A stretch of 64,000 bases of DNA from Kineosporia sp. R_H_3 (GCF_002198675.1 NZ_MWLL01000191.1:129947-193946), one strand, 5' to 3'. Shown: positions 1-8,874, counted from the first letter of the stretch. Numbers and translations are program-made. The notes: a model not told the origin generated them from the sequence alone.

Positions 1-3
1 GGG

Positions 4-765
4 TCATCCCCACTGCTGCTCCGACATCGGCCGCAGCGCGCTCTCGAGGATGCGCATGTGCCGCGGGCGCGTGAGCACGAAGACGATGAGCTCGGCGACG
101 TCGTCCGCGCGCATCATGTCCTCGACCTGGGTGCTGCCGTGCTGACGACCCCGCCCGTCCCCCATGGCGAAGTTCGTCCAGACGCCGCCCGGGCAGATGT
201 TCGTCGCTCGGATCCCGTGCTCGCGCAGCTCCCCGTCGAGCGCCCGGGTCAGCCCCACCTGGGCGAACTTGGTCGCGCAGTAGACCGCTTCGCCAGGGAA
301 CCCTCGCCGGCCCGCCTCGCTCGTCACGGTGACGAGGTCTCCGCGGCCGCGCTCCAGCAGGAAGGGGACCGCCGCTCGGTAGAGGTTGATCGTGCCCGTC
401 ACGTTCGTGGCGACCATCTCGGTGTCGTGACGCCGCGGGACGTCGAGGAAGCCGCCGTACGAGCCCACCCCGGCGTTCGCCACGGCGATGTCGAGGCCCC
501 CGAACTCGGCGGCGGCAGCGCCCACGGCGGCGTCCACCGCCGCGGAGTCCGTGACGTCGACGGCCAGCCGGAGCGCACCCGGCAGGTCCGGCCCGCCGCC
601 GCTGCGGCTGAGGAGGGCGACCCGGGCACCACGGGCGGCGAGCGCGTGCGCGAGAGCCTCCCCGATGCCCGAGCTCGCTCCGCTGATCACCGCGGCCCTC
701 CCGGTGAGGTCCTCGGCCGGGTACGTGCCGTTCGGGTAGGGGGTGGGTGCGCTTGGCTGGGACAT
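4..765 (-). CDS. SDR family NAD(P)-dependent oxidoreductase
   Basis: A classical short-chain dehydrogenase of 253 residues. The Rossmann glycine motif is SGASSGIG near residue 30, NAG follows near residue 100, and the catalytic Tyr-Lys pair is in YCATK with a Ser upstream in TVTSEAG. The start at 765 is chosen because GGAGG lies 6 nt before it; the ATG at 771 abuts the GGAGG directly. It is the last visible gene of the operon running from 7877, 53 nt after the permease. It probably oxidises or reduces a hydroxyl or keto group of the sugar handled by this operon. The substrate cannot be read from sequence. The stop codon lies at bases 4-6, so further operon genes could lie outside the window. 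Confidence 0.85.
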   Translation of the reverse strand: MSQPSAPTPYPNGTYPAEDLTGRAAVISGASSGIGEALAHALAARGARVALLSRSGGGPDLPGALRLAVDVTDSAAVDAAVGAAAAEFGGLDIAVANAGVGSYGGFLDVPRRHDTEMVATNVTGTINLYRAAVPFLLERGRGDLVTVTSEAGRRGFPGEAVYCATKFAQVGLTRALDGELREHGIRATNICPGGVWTNFAMGDGRGRQHGSTQVEDMMRADDVAELIVFVLTRPRHMRILESALRPMSEQQWG

Positions 766-818
766 CGTCATCCTCCGGTCGGAACGTGACCCCGGCGCAC
801 CCGCGCCGGGGCGTCGGG

Positions 819-1697
819 CTACTTGAGCGCCCCCGCCGTCGCGCCGGCGGCGACGTACTTCTGCGCCACGAGAAGCAGGACGACGGCAGGCAGGGACGCG
901 AGGACGGCGGTCGCCATGACGGCGCTCCAGTCCTGCACGTACGACCCGATGTACTGGTAGAGCCCCAGGGTCACGGGCCGCACGTCGTCCGTCGTGGTGA
1001 GCGTCAGTGCGAAGAGGAAGTCGCTCCACGTGAAGAGGAACGTGAACAGCCCCGCCGTGACGAGCGCGTTGCGGCTCATCGGGACGACGACGGACCAGAA
1101 CGTCCTCAGCTCGCCCGCGCCGTCCACCCGTGCGGCCTCGACGACCTCGCCCGGCACCGTGGCCATGAAGGCCCGCAGCACGAGCACGGCGAACGGGATC
1201 CCGGCGCTGGAGTCGGCGAGCACCAGCCCGGGCAACGAGTTCAGCAGGCCCAGGTCGCTGTAGACGCCGTAGAGCGCGTTGGCCACGACGATGCCGGGCA
1301 CCATCTGGCTGACGAGGATCCCCAGCAGGAACGCGTCGGTGAACCGCAGCCGGAACTGGGCGAGGGCGTACGCGGCGGGCGTCGCCAGGACGAGGCTCAC
1401 GACGACGCTGCCGAGCGACACCACCAGGCTGGTCAGCAGGTGCGGGCCCTGGTCCCGCAGCGCCTTGGCGTAGCCGGACACGTCCGGGTGCAGGGGCAGC
1501 CACGGGCTCGCGACGGCACCGCCGCCACCGGGCTGCAGCGACACGTTGAGCATCCAGTAGACCGGGAAGAGCATCACCGAGACGAGCAGCACCGCCACGG
1601 CGGTCGACCCCCAGCCGCCACGGCCCCGGCCCACGGAGGATGCGGACGTCGTCGGCGTCGTCGCGGTCGTCGTGGTGGTCGTCATCGCGGTCGCCAT
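819..1697 (-). CDS. Carbohydrate ABC transporter permease, MalG type
   Basis: Inner-membrane permease of 292 residues in the CUT1 (MalG) class. A Thr-rich N-terminal tail is followed by about six hydrophobic segments. The EAA loop is recognisable as EVVEAARVDGAGELRTFWSV, which contacts the ATPase. It starts 4 nt after the MalF-type permease stop and pairs with it and with the lipoprotein at 2663. No ATP-binding gene is present in this operon. In many actinomycetes a shared MsiK-type ATPase energises several CUT1 importers, so a partner encoded elsewhere is inferred. Confidence 0.88.
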   Translation of the reverse strand: MATAMTTTTTTATTPTTSASSVGRGRGGWGSTAVAVLLVSVMLFPVYWMLNVSLQPGGGGAVASPWLPLHPDVSGYAKALRDQGPHLLTSLVVSLGSVVVSLVLATPAAYALAQFRLRFTDAFLLGILVSQMVPGIVVANALYGVYSDLGLLNSLPGLVLADSSAGIPFAVLVLRAFMATVPGEVVEAARVDGAGELRTFWSVVVPMSRNALVTAGLFTFLFTWSDFLFALTLTTTDDVRPVTLGLYQYIGSYVQDWSAVMATAVLASLPAVVLLLVAQKYVAAGATAGALK

Positions 1698-1701
1698 GGC
1701 G

Positions 1702-2652
1702 TCAGCCCTCCGCCCGCTGCCGGCTCAGGCGCAGGTAGAGCAGCGCGAAGAGGAGCGACACGACGATGAGCAGGTTCCCCGTCGCGGCCCCCTGCCCGAA
1801 GTCGAACTCGACGAAGGACAGCTGGTAGGCCTGCGTGGCCAGGGTCTGCGTCGCGTTGGCCGGCCCGCCCTTGGTCAGGCCGAGGATGATGTCCAGGACC
1901 TTGAGCGTGTAGACCACGCCGAGCACGAGCACGACGTTGACGACCGGGCGCAGCAGCGGCCAGGTGATGTGACGGAACGCCCGCCACCCGGTCGCGCCGT
2001 CCAGCGCGGCGGCCTCGTAGAGCTCGTCGGGGATGTCCTGCAGGCCGCCGTAGAGGATCGTGGCGTTGAACGGGATGCCGATCCAGATGTTCACCATGAC
2101 GACCGCGGCGAGCGCGAGGGTGGTGCTGGTCAGCCAGCCGGGGCGGGCGTCGGTCAGCGGCGTGGCCCGGAGCACCCGGTTCAGCGCCCCGTTGTCCTGG
2201 TCGAGGATCCATTTCCACACCGCGCCGGACACGATGAGCGGTATGAGCCACGGCAGCAGCAGCAGGGAGCGGAGCATCCCGGCGCCCGGGAACGTGCGCC
2301 GGAAGAACACCGCGAGCGCCAGGCCGATCGTGAACTGCCCGAGGATCGAGCCCGCGGTGAACAGGAGGGTGTTGACGAGCGACTTGCCGAAGATCGGCGA
2401 GCCCATGACCTGCTCGTAGTTCGCCAGGCCCACCCAGGGCGCCTCGCCGGTGAAGAACGTGCGCGTCGTGTACTCCTGGAAGCCCATGACGAGGTTCTTC
2501 ACGAGCGGGTACCCGTAGAAGGCCAGCATGTACAGCGCGGCGGGCGCGACGAACAGCACCCGCCCCAGGTGCTGCGCCCTGCGACCGGTCCTGAGGGGCG
2601 GCCGGTGGGCGGGGGCCGTTCTCCCGCCCACCGGCGTCTCCAGCGCGTTCAT
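1702..2652 (-). CDS. Carbohydrate ABC transporter permease, MalF type
   Basis: Inner-membrane permease of 316 residues in the CUT1 (MalF) class. A basic N-terminal stretch precedes a first membrane segment around residues 30-55. The EAA loop is visible as ELYEAAALDGATGWRAFRHI near residue 220. It lies 10 nt after the solute-binding lipoprotein gene and 4 nt before the MalG-type permease, so the three form one importer for the sugar or glycoside degraded by the upstream enzymes. The substrate is not predictable from sequence. Confidence 0.88.
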   Translation of the reverse strand: MNALETPVGGRTAPAHRPPLRTGRRAQHLGRVLFVAPAALYMLAFYGYPLVKNLVMGFQEYTTRTFFTGEAPWVGLANYEQVMGSPIFGKSLVNTLLFTAGSILGQFTIGLALAVFFRRTFPGAGMLRSLLLLPWLIPLIVSGAVWKWILDQDNGALNRVLRATPLTDARPGWLTSTTLALAAVVMVNIWIGIPFNATILYGGLQDIPDELYEAAALDGATGWRAFRHITWPLLRPVVNVVLVLGVVYTLKVLDIILGLTKGGPANATQTLATQAYQLSFVEFDFGQGAATGNLLIVVSLLFALLYLRLSRQRAEG

Positions 2653-2662
2653 GCCCGGGCCG

Positions 2663-3910
2663 TCAGCCCGCCTGTGCCTGCTGCAGCGCCGACAGCGGAG
2701 CCTCGCCGCTCGTCATCGCCGCCTGCATCGCGGTGTAGATCTTCGTCGCGGCCTTCGGCCAGTCCGGGCCGAGCTGGCCGGTCCGGGAGCGGGCCGTCTG
2801 CACCGCGTCGGTGAAGCCCTTCATCTTCGGGTTCTGCGCCACGAACTCGGCGAGCAGGCTCGTCTTGGTGGGCACGGTCTGCCGGGCCTTGGCGAGCGCG
2901 AGCTGGTTGGCGTCGGAGTTGAGGCACGCCACGACCTTGGCGGCCGCCGCCTGACGGGCCTTGTCACCCGTCTGCGGCACGGTCCAGGTCTCGCCGCCGA
3001 GCGGCGCGACCGACGTCATCCCGGCCTTGGGCACGGGGATCGGCACGACGTCGTAGTTCAGGCCGGCCACCGAGTCGAGCACCGGGAACTGCCACGGCCC
3101 GTTGACCATCATGGCGGCCTTGCCGGCCTTGAACTGGTCGTTCACGTCGGCCTGGGACCACGTGACGACCGACTTGGAGGCGGACCCGTCCTTGACGAGG
3201 TCGACCCACAGCTGGAGGGCGTCCGCGGTCTGCTGGGTCGCGATGTCCTTCTCCTCACCGCCGTTCGACCACATGAAGGGCAGGAACTGCCAAGTCCCCT
3301 CGAAGGTGTTGATCGCGGAGAACGCGACGCCGTAGCGGTCGCCCTTCGTGAGCTGCTTCGAGGCCGCCTCGAGCTCCTCCCACGTCGTCGGGACGCTCAC
3401 GCCCGCCTCGGCGAGGATGTCCTTGTTGTAGATGAGGGCGATCGTGTTGGTCACCGGCTGCAGCCCGTACAGCTTGCCCTCGTAGGTCGAGGCGTCCACG
3501 ACACCCTGCTGGTAGCCGTCGGCCTTCAGCCCGAAGTCGTCCAGCGGGGCGAGCGCGCCGGAGGCCGCGATCTGCTGCAGGTCGGGGTTGTCGAGCATGA
3601 GGACGTCGGGGAGCGTCTTCGACGAGCTCTGCTGGAGCACCTTGGCGATGAGCTTGTCGCCGGGCACCGCCTCGCGCTCGATCTTCACGCCGATCTGGGT
3701 GCCGCAGGCCTCCACGGTCTGCTGGACGACGGTGTTGTCGGGTTCGTTGGCGTAGTAGTCCAGGACGCGCAGGGCGGTCACCGCCGCCCCGCCGCTGCTG
3801 CCGCCGGCCGGGGCGTCACTGCCTCCCCCGCAGGCCGACAGCGCCAGCGGCACCGCGCAGGCACCGGCGAGGACCTGCCGGACGCGGACGCGCTTTCGAG
3901 GTGTGGGCAT
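2663..3910 (-). CDS. Extracellular sugar-binding lipoprotein of a CUT1 ABC importer
   Basis: A 415-residue family-1 extracellular solute-binding protein. The N-terminus has a twin-Arg/Lys basic start, a short hydrophobic run and a lipobox (LSAC, Cys near residue 26) followed by a Gly/Ser-rich linker, so it should be a lipid-anchored receptor outside the membrane. The chosen ATG at 3910 has GAGAGGA upstream, and longer in-frame extensions lack a lipoprotein signal. Typical segments include the PTTWEELEAASKQLT region and VNGPWQFP. It belongs with the two permeases that follow. Confidence 0.9.
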   Translation of the reverse strand: MPTPRKRVRVRQVLAGACAVPLALSACGGGSDAPAGGSSGGAAVTALRVLDYYANEPDNTVVQQTVEACGTQIGVKIEREAVPGDKLIAKVLQQSSSKTLPDVLMLDNPDLQQIAASGALAPLDDFGLKADGYQQGVVDASTYEGKLYGLQPVTNTIALIYNKDILAEAGVSVPTTWEELEAASKQLTKGDRYGVAFSAINTFEGTWQFLPFMWSNGGEEKDIATQQTADALQLWVDLVKDGSASKSVVTWSQADVNDQFKAGKAAMMVNGPWQFPVLDSVAGLNYDVVPIPVPKAGMTSVAPLGGETWTVPQTGDKARQAAAAKVVACLNSDANQLALAKARQTVPTKTSLLAEFVAQNPKMKGFTDAVQTARSRTGQLGPDWPKAATKIYTAMQAAMTSGEAPLSALQQAQAG

Positions 3911-3999
3911 CTGGGTGTTCCTCTCGTGAGTGCCGTCTCGCGACGGCGGTGGGGGAGCGAGCCGGGCGGGCCGGCGGTGGGGCGCGGCGGCCGGGGCGC

Positions 4000-4776
4000 T
4001 CATCGCCCCAGCCACCCGCCGTCCACGGGGAGCACGACCCCGTGGACGTAGTCGGAGGCGGCCGACGCGAGGAAGACGGTCGCGCCGGCGAGGTCTGCGG
4101 GGGTGCCCCAGCGCCCGGCCGGGATCCGGTCGAGGATCGACCGGGCGCGGGCCGGGTCGTCCCGCAGGGCCCGGGTGTTGTCGGTCGCGACGTACCCGGG
4201 GGCGACGGCGTTGACGTTGACGCCGTGCGGTGCCCACTCGTTCGCGAGCGCCTTGGTCAGCCCGGCGAGCGCGGACTTGGCCGCGGTGTACGCCGCGACG
4301 TTCAGCCCGCCCTGGAAGCTGAGCAGCGAGGCGGTGAAGAGCACCTTGCCGCGGCCCCGGCGCACCATCTCCCGGCCGACCCGTCGGGTGAGGACGAACT
4401 GGCTGGACAGGTCGACCTCGAGCACGCGGTCCCACATCTCGTCGGTGTGGTCGACGGCCGGGGCCCGTTCGATCGTCCCGGCGTTGTTGACGAGCACGTC
4501 GACGGGGCGGTCCCCGGCGCAGAGCGTCTCGGCGAGGTCGGCCACGGCTGCCCGGTCCGCGAGGTCGACCTGGTAGCCGGTGAAGGTCCGGCCGAGCGCC
4601 TCGACCGCGCGCCCGACGTCGCTGCCCTGCGGCTCGAGGTGGGCCGAGACCCCCACGACGTCGGCGCCGGCCGCGGCGAGGGCCGTGGCCATGGCGAGCC
4701 CGAGCCCGCGGCGCGCGCCCGTGACGACGGCCAGCCGACCGGTGAGGTCGAAGGGGTTCGTGGTCGGCTCAGCCAT
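4000..4776 (-). CDS. SDR oxidoreductase, KduD-like (2-keto-3-deoxy sugar acid dehydrogenase class)
   Basis: A 258-residue classical SDR. Motifs are VTGARRGLG for the cofactor, NNAG, and the YTAAK catalytic Tyr-Lys. The C-terminal half carries segments typical of 2-dehydro-3-deoxy-D-gluconate 5-dehydrogenase (KduD) relatives: YVATDNTRALRDD, LDRIPAGRWG and VDGGWLGR. Its start overlaps the zinc dehydrogenase stop by 8 nt (ATGGCTGA), indicating coupled translation. Next to a sugar-acid dehydratase and a lactonase it probably acts on the 2-keto-3-deoxy acid. A true KduD role in pectin breakdown is the alternative, though no other pectin gene is visible here. Confidence 0.82.
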   Translation of the reverse strand: MAEPTTNPFDLTGRLAVVTGARRGLGLAMATALAAAGADVVGVSAHLEPQGSDVGRAVEALGRTFTGYQVDLADRAAVADLAETLCAGDRPVDVLVNNAGTIERAPAVDHTDEMWDRVLEVDLSSQFVLTRRVGREMVRRGRGKVLFTASLLSFQGGLNVAAYTAAKSALAGLTKALANEWAPHGVNVNAVAPGYVATDNTRALRDDPARARSILDRIPAGRWGTPADLAGATVFLASAASDYVHGVVLPVDGGWLGR

Positions 4777-5791
4777 CGGACCCGCACCTCACGAGGACCT
4801 TGAGCTCCCCGCCCGCATCGAGCCGGGCGAAGGCGTCCGGCGCCTCCTCCAGGGGCACGACCCGGGTGACCAGTCGGTCGGCGGGGACGACGCCGTCGGC
4901 GACGAGCCCGACGGCACGTTCGACGTCCGCCCGCTCGTACACCCGCGCGCCGAGCAGGGTGAGCTCGCGCCAGAACACCCGGAACAGGTCCACGGGCCGC
5001 GGCTGCGGGTGGATGCCCACGACGACCAGCCGGCCGCGGACCGCGAGGGACTGCACCGCGTCGTCGAGACCGGGGCCCGAGCCCGAGACCTCGAACGCCA
5101 GGTCCGCCCCCGCACCCGCCGACCACTGCGCGACGACCTCCGGGACGGACGCCGCCCCCGGGTCGACGACCTGCAGACCGAGCGCCTGCGCCTGGTGACG
5201 GCGGACGGCGTCCACCTCGGCGACGAGGGGCTCGGCGCCCGCGGCCCTGGCGACGAGCGCGACGAGCAGACCCACCGGCCCGGCTCCGACGACGAGGGCG
5301 CGCTCCCCAGGCCGCGGCGCGGCGCGCCGGACGTCGTGGACGGCGACGGCGGTCGGCTCGACGAGCGCGGCGGCCCGCAGCGCGAGGCCGTCCGGCAGCC
5401 GGACGAGCAGCTCGGCGGGCACCGTCCAGCGCTCCTGGAGAGAGCCCGGGGAGTCGATCCCGACGAAGTCGAGCCGTTGGCAGACATGGCTGAACCCGCG
5501 GCGGCAGGCGGGACAGCTGCCGCACCAGCGCAGCGGCATCACCGTGACGGGGTCGCCCGTCGCCCACCCGGCGACACCGGTCCCGACCGACCGGACCCGG
5601 CCGGACATCTCGTGCCCGAGGACGGCGGGGGTCGTGACCCTGGCGTCCATCTCGCCGTGGAGCACGTGCAGGTCGGTCCCGCAGATCCCGGTGTAGGCCA
5701 CGTCGACCGTGACCTGCCCGGGGCCGGGCGGGCGGTCCTCGACGTCCGCGACCTCGAGGGCACCGGCTCCGGTGTAGTGCACGGCGCGCAT
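4769..5791 (-). CDS. Zinc-dependent sugar/polyol dehydrogenase (MDR family)
   Basis: A medium-chain dehydrogenase of 340 residues. The catalytic zinc Cys lies in GICGTDLH and the His-Glu pair in GHEMSG. Four structural-zinc cysteines are present in WCGSCPACRRGFSHVC. The NAD-binding glycine motif is VVGAGPVGLL. The start at 5791 has GGAGG 8 nt upstream and overlaps the lactonase stop (TGATG). It is likely the enzyme that oxidises the sugar to a lactone, or a later hydroxyl, in this pathway. L-threonine, sorbitol and galactitol dehydrogenases are relatives, so the substrate is open. Confidence 0.85.
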   Translation of the reverse strand: MRAVHYTGAGALEVADVEDRPPGPGQVTVDVAYTGICGTDLHVLHGEMDARVTTPAVLGHEMSGRVRSVGTGVAGWATGDPVTVMPLRWCGSCPACRRGFSHVCQRLDFVGIDSPGSLQERWTVPAELLVRLPDGLALRAAALVEPTAVAVHDVRRAAPRPGERALVVGAGPVGLLVALVARAAGAEPLVAEVDAVRRHQAQALGLQVVDPGAASVPEVVAQWSAGAGADLAFEVSGSGPGLDDAVQSLAVRGRLVVVGIHPQPRPVDLFRVFWRELTLLGARVYERADVERAVGLVADGVVPADRLVTRVVPLEEAPDAFARLDAGGELKVLVRCGSDG

Positions 5792-6732
5792 CACGAGCAC
5801 CTCCGTCCTGGGGCCGTGACGAGGGGGCGGGTGTACGTGGCGACCGCGTTGCCCCGCAGGACGAGGTCGCGCTCCGCGGCGTCGAGGTCGTCGACCGCCT
5901 GCAGCACGACGTCGAGCCAGTGGTCGTACGTGGTCGCGAGCGTCAGCACCGGCCAGTCGCTGCCGAACAGGCAGCGCCCGGGGCCGAAGACGTCGAGCGC
6001 GTGACGGAGGAAGGGCAGCAGGTCGGACGCCGCCCGGTGGTCCGGGTCGGCCTCCGTCGCGAGACCGGAGAGCTTGCACCGCACGTTCGGCAGGGCCGCC
6101 AGCCGCCGCAGGTCATCCGCCCACGGGCCGTAGGTGTCCGCGCTGATCCGCGGTTTGCCCAGGTGGTCGAGCACGAACTCGACGGCCGGCAGGCGCCGGA
6201 CCAGGTCGACCGCCTCCGGCAGCTGCCGGCTGCGCACGCACAGGTCGAACGGCAGCCCGCGCGCACCGATCGCCGCGACCCCGGCGACGACCTCCGGCCG
6301 GGCCAGGAAGCCCGGCGGTTCGTCCTGGAGCAGCCGACGGGCCCCGGCGAGGCCGTCCAGGCCCGCCAGGTCGTCCAGCGCCGCGGCGGTGGTGGCAGGA
6401 CCGGTGCCGGGCCCGAACGGGACGTGCGCCACGGCACCGACGACGGGCAGCTCCGGGGTCGACGCCGCGAGCACCCACCGCGCCTCGGCGAGCGCCTGCC
6501 GGGGCAGCCGGTCGGCCTCGACGACGACGACCCCGGCCGGCGGGGCACCGGCGGACCGGGCGGCGGCGAGCAGGTCGGGGGCGTGGAACGGCCGGTCCAG
6601 CCCAGCGGTGCCGGTGAGCCACGGGTACGTGAGGAGCCCGGGGTCCCACAGGTGGACGTGCGCGTCGACGTAGCCGGGGCGCGCGCCGTCCCGGGCGCCG
6701 CGCCCCGGGGGGCCGGTCGGGGCGGCGCTCAC
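5791..6732 (-). CDS. Amidohydrolase-family sugar lactonase (COG3618 type)
   Basis: A 313-residue metal-dependent TIM-barrel hydrolase resembling L-fuconolactone and L-rhamnono-lactone hydrolases. The HxH metal motif is in YVDAHVHLWDP near residues 21-31, a later His is in LDHLGKP, and the catalytic Asp is in LFGSDWPV. It would open a sugar lactone to the aldonate. The GTG start overlaps the dehydratase stop by 4 nt (GTGA), so the two are co-translated. The order dehydratase, lactonase and dehydrogenases matches oxidative catabolism of fucose- or rhamnose-like sugars. The exact sugar is an inference that sequence cannot settle. Confidence 0.83.
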   Translation of the reverse strand: MSAAPTGPPGRGARDGARPGYVDAHVHLWDPGLLTYPWLTGTAGLDRPFHAPDLLAAARSAGAPPAGVVVVEADRLPRQALAEARWVLAASTPELPVVGAVAHVPFGPGTGPATTAAALDDLAGLDGLAGARRLLQDEPPGFLARPEVVAGVAAIGARGLPFDLCVRSRQLPEAVDLVRRLPAVEFVLDHLGKPRISADTYGPWADDLRRLAALPNVRCKLSGLATEADPDHRAASDLLPFLRHALDVFGPGRCLFGSDWPVLTLATTYDHWLDVVLQAVDDLDAAERDLVLRGNAVATYTRPLVTAPGRRCS

Positions 6733-7877
6733 GACGTCCGGTCCGGGACGAGGCGGTGACCGGCACGGGCCGGCCGGACGTGCGGGCCGGACGGGCGCGG
6801 CCCTTCACCGGCGGCGACGGCCGCCACGGCGGCCTCGTCGACGACGATCCCGAGGCCCGGGCTGTCGCCGAGGACGAAGGCGCCGTCCTCGACCCGGACG
6901 TCGACGAGCAGCCCGACCGGCGGCACGAGGTCCTGCAGCTCGCTGGCGATGTGGTTCGGCACCGCGGTGGCGGCGTGCAGCAGACCCGTCGGCGTCGTCC
7001 CGATCGGGCTCACCGGCAGGTCGTGCGCCTGTGCGAGGGCCGCGACGCGCAGGAAGTGCGTGACGCCCCAGACCGCCGCGGTCTGCACGATGTCGACGGC
7101 CCCGGCCGCGAGCAGCGGGCGGAACTGCTCGAGCCCGGTGAGGTTCTCGCCGGTCGCGACCGACGCCCTGATCCCGCGCCCGACGGTGGCCAGCCCTTCG
7201 GCGTCCCAGCGCCGTACGGGCTCCTCCACCCAGATGAGGTCGAGCGTGCGCTCGAGCTCGTGGACGTGCCGCACGGCCTGCTTGCGCGTCCAGGACTCGT
7301 TGGCGTCGAGCATGAGCCCGGGGCGCGCGCCGCCGGACGCGTCCGCGAGCACGTCGCGGACGAGGCCGAGCCGGCGCCGGTCCTCGTCGACGTCGAGGCC
7401 GCCCTTGAGCTTGGCGGCCCGGACGCCCCGCTCCGCGTACGCCCGGTAGACCTCGACGAGGGCGTCGTCCGGCAGCCCCATGTCGAGGCCGGACGCGTAG
7501 GCGGTGACGGTGCGGTCCCGACCACCGAGCAGGCGCCACAGCGGCTCGCCGGCGAGCTGGGCCTTGATGTCCCACAGGGCCGTGTCGAGGGCGCCGATCG
7601 TGCCGAAGACCGCTCCGGCGTGCCCGGCCTTGAAGGTGCGGCGCAGCATCCGGTCGTAGAGCGCCGTGACGCAGCGCGGGTCCTCGCCCTCGATCGCCGC
7701 GAACACGCCGTCGAGCTCGACGTGCGGGCCGAGCCCGACCCCGGTGACGCCCTCGTCGGTGTCGACGAGCACGAGCGGCACCGGGACGAGGCCGTCGGCG
7801 AACGCCCCGTTGGCGTCCCCGACGGGACGGCCCCAGCGCTGGAGCGTCGTCAGGGCCCGGTAGCCCGTGACCCGCAT
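6729..7877 (-). CDS. Enolase-superfamily sugar-acid dehydratase (mandelate racemase/MLE fold)
   Basis: A 382-residue enolase-superfamily protein. The KxK base motif appears in AAKLKGG. The metal ligands are Asp in LDANESW, Glu in VEEP and Glu in ATGENLTG. The usual His of the second-base dyad is not visible: the matching region reads LPVSPIG. It likely removes water from an aldonate to give a 2-keto-3-deoxy acid. The ATG at 7877 has AGGAGGG 5 nt upstream and is the first gene of the operon, facing the FadR-type regulator. The exact subgroup (fuconate, rhamnonate or other) is not resolved, and the missing His leaves room for another reaction. Confidence 0.82.
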   Translation of the reverse strand: MRVTGYRALTTLQRWGRPVGDANGAFADGLVPVPLVLVDTDEGVTGVGLGPHVELDGVFAAIEGEDPRCVTALYDRMLRRTFKAGHAGAVFGTIGALDTALWDIKAQLAGEPLWRLLGGRDRTVTAYASGLDMGLPDDALVEVYRAYAERGVRAAKLKGGLDVDEDRRRLGLVRDVLADASGGARPGLMLDANESWTRKQAVRHVHELERTLDLIWVEEPVRRWDAEGLATVGRGIRASVATGENLTGLEQFRPLLAAGAVDIVQTAAVWGVTHFLRVAALAQAHDLPVSPIGTTPTGLLHAATAVPNHIASELQDLVPPVGLLVDVRVEDGAFVLGDSPGLGIVVDEAAVAAVAAGEGPRPSGPHVRPARAGHRLVPDRTS

Positions 7878-7946
7878 GGCGTCCCTCCTGCTCCGTCGAC
7901 GTCGTGCCCGGATGCCGGCGACGGCGCGCCGCCGACATCGGCGGTA

Positions 7947-7975
7947 AACGTAAGTCGTATGACGAATGATGTCAA
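7947..7975 (-). promoter_or_regulatory. Operon promoter with FadR-type operator in its spacer
   Basis: On the minus strand TTGACA (7975-7970) is followed 17 nt later by TACGTT (7952-7947), a good sigma-70-like pair about 70 nt before the dehydratase start. The spacer holds TCGTATGACGA (7955-7965), a perfect 4+4 inverted repeat with a 3-nt centre. It fits the TNGT-N0-3-ACNA pattern known for FadR-subfamily GntR proteins. Binding there would block RNA polymerase. The regulator gene is 75 nt away in the opposite direction. Confidence 0.6.
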
Positions 7976-8039
7976 CGCCCGGGGTGGCTATACTCGGCGC
8001 GACCGGACTCGGGTGTCCGGCGGCACGACCGGAGGGACC

Positions 8040-8810
8040 ATGACGGCATCGGACCAGGCACCCGCGACCGCGGGCGCCGCGCCGCCGTGGGCCCGCCGTC
8101 CGGCGAACCTCGCCAGCGCGGTGGCCGCGGAGCTCGTCGCCAGGATCGTCGGCGGCGCGCACCCGCCGGGCTCACCGCTGCCGACCGAACCCGTGCTGTG
8201 CGAGACGTTCTCGGTGAGCCGCACCGTCGTCCGCGAGGCGGTGAAGATGCTGCAGGAGAAAGGCCTGGTCCAGGTCCGTCAGGGGTCCGGGACGACCGTG
8301 ACCCAGCCTGCGCTGTGGAACCTCCTCGACGAGCTGGTGCTCGCGGCGACGATCGGCCAGGAGGACGGGCTGGCGGCGCTGGACGACCTCGTGGTCACCC
8401 GGCGGCTGCTGGAGTCCGACATGGCGTTCGTGGCCGCGCGTCTGGCCGACGACGACGTCGTCGACCGGCTGCGGGCCCTCGTCGACCGGATGGACGAGCT
8501 GGTCGACGACCACGTGGCCTACGCCGAGCACGACCGCGCCTTCCACGACCTGGTGATGCAGACGTCCGGCAACCGGATCGCCCGGGCGGTCGTGCGCGCG
8601 CTGGAGAGCCAGGTCGTCAACACCGTGCGCTACATGGGCCACCCGTACCGCGAGCAGTGCGTCGCCTCGAACCGCGGCCACCGCCGGATCTACGAGACCA
8701 TCGCCGCCCACCGGTCGGAGCAGGCGTCCGAGGCGATGTTCACCCACATCACCGAGGCCTGGCTCGTCCGGCGCGAAGGCCGCGGGGACGCGACCAGGCT
8801 GGCCCGCTGA
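8040..8810 (+). CDS. FadR-subfamily GntR transcriptional regulator
   Basis: A 256-residue regulator. A winged helix-turn-helix spans about residues 22-90, with PTEPVLCETFSVSRTVVREA and LVQVRQGSGT. An FCD ligand domain follows, with the metal-site pattern in HDRAFHDLV and later His in GHRRIYETI and FTHI. The ATG at 8040 follows GGAGGG at 8031. It is divergent from the sugar-acid operon and likely represses it until a pathway intermediate binds. A TATACT -10 element lies at 7989-7994. The operator at 7955-7965 is the probable target. Confidence 0.88.
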   Translation: MTASDQAPATAGAAPPWARRPANLASAVAAELVARIVGGAHPPGSPLPTEPVLCETFSVSRTVVREAVKMLQEKGLVQVRQGSGTTVTQPALWNLLDELVLAATIGQEDGLAALDDLVVTRRLLESDMAFVAARLADDDVVDRLRALVDRMDELVDDHVAYAEHDRAFHDLVMQTSGNRIARAVVRALESQVVNTVRYMGHPYREQCVASNRGHRRIYETIAAHRSEQASEAMFTHITEAWLVRREGRGDATRLAR

Positions 8811-8839
8811 GGCGGACGGCGGCCGCGCGGGCCGACACC

Positions 8840-8874
8840 TTGTGCCGGGCCGGTCGGGGGCACAGGCTGGGCGC
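8840..8874 (+). promoter_or_regulatory. Putative leaderless promoter of the HD-domain gene
   Basis: TTGTGC (8840-8845), a 17-nt spacer and CAGGCT (8863-8868) are followed after 6 nt by the ATG at 8875. This places transcription start at or next to the start codon, and no Shine-Dalgarno sequence is seen. The -10 match is weak apart from the conserved A and final T. Confidence 0.35.
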
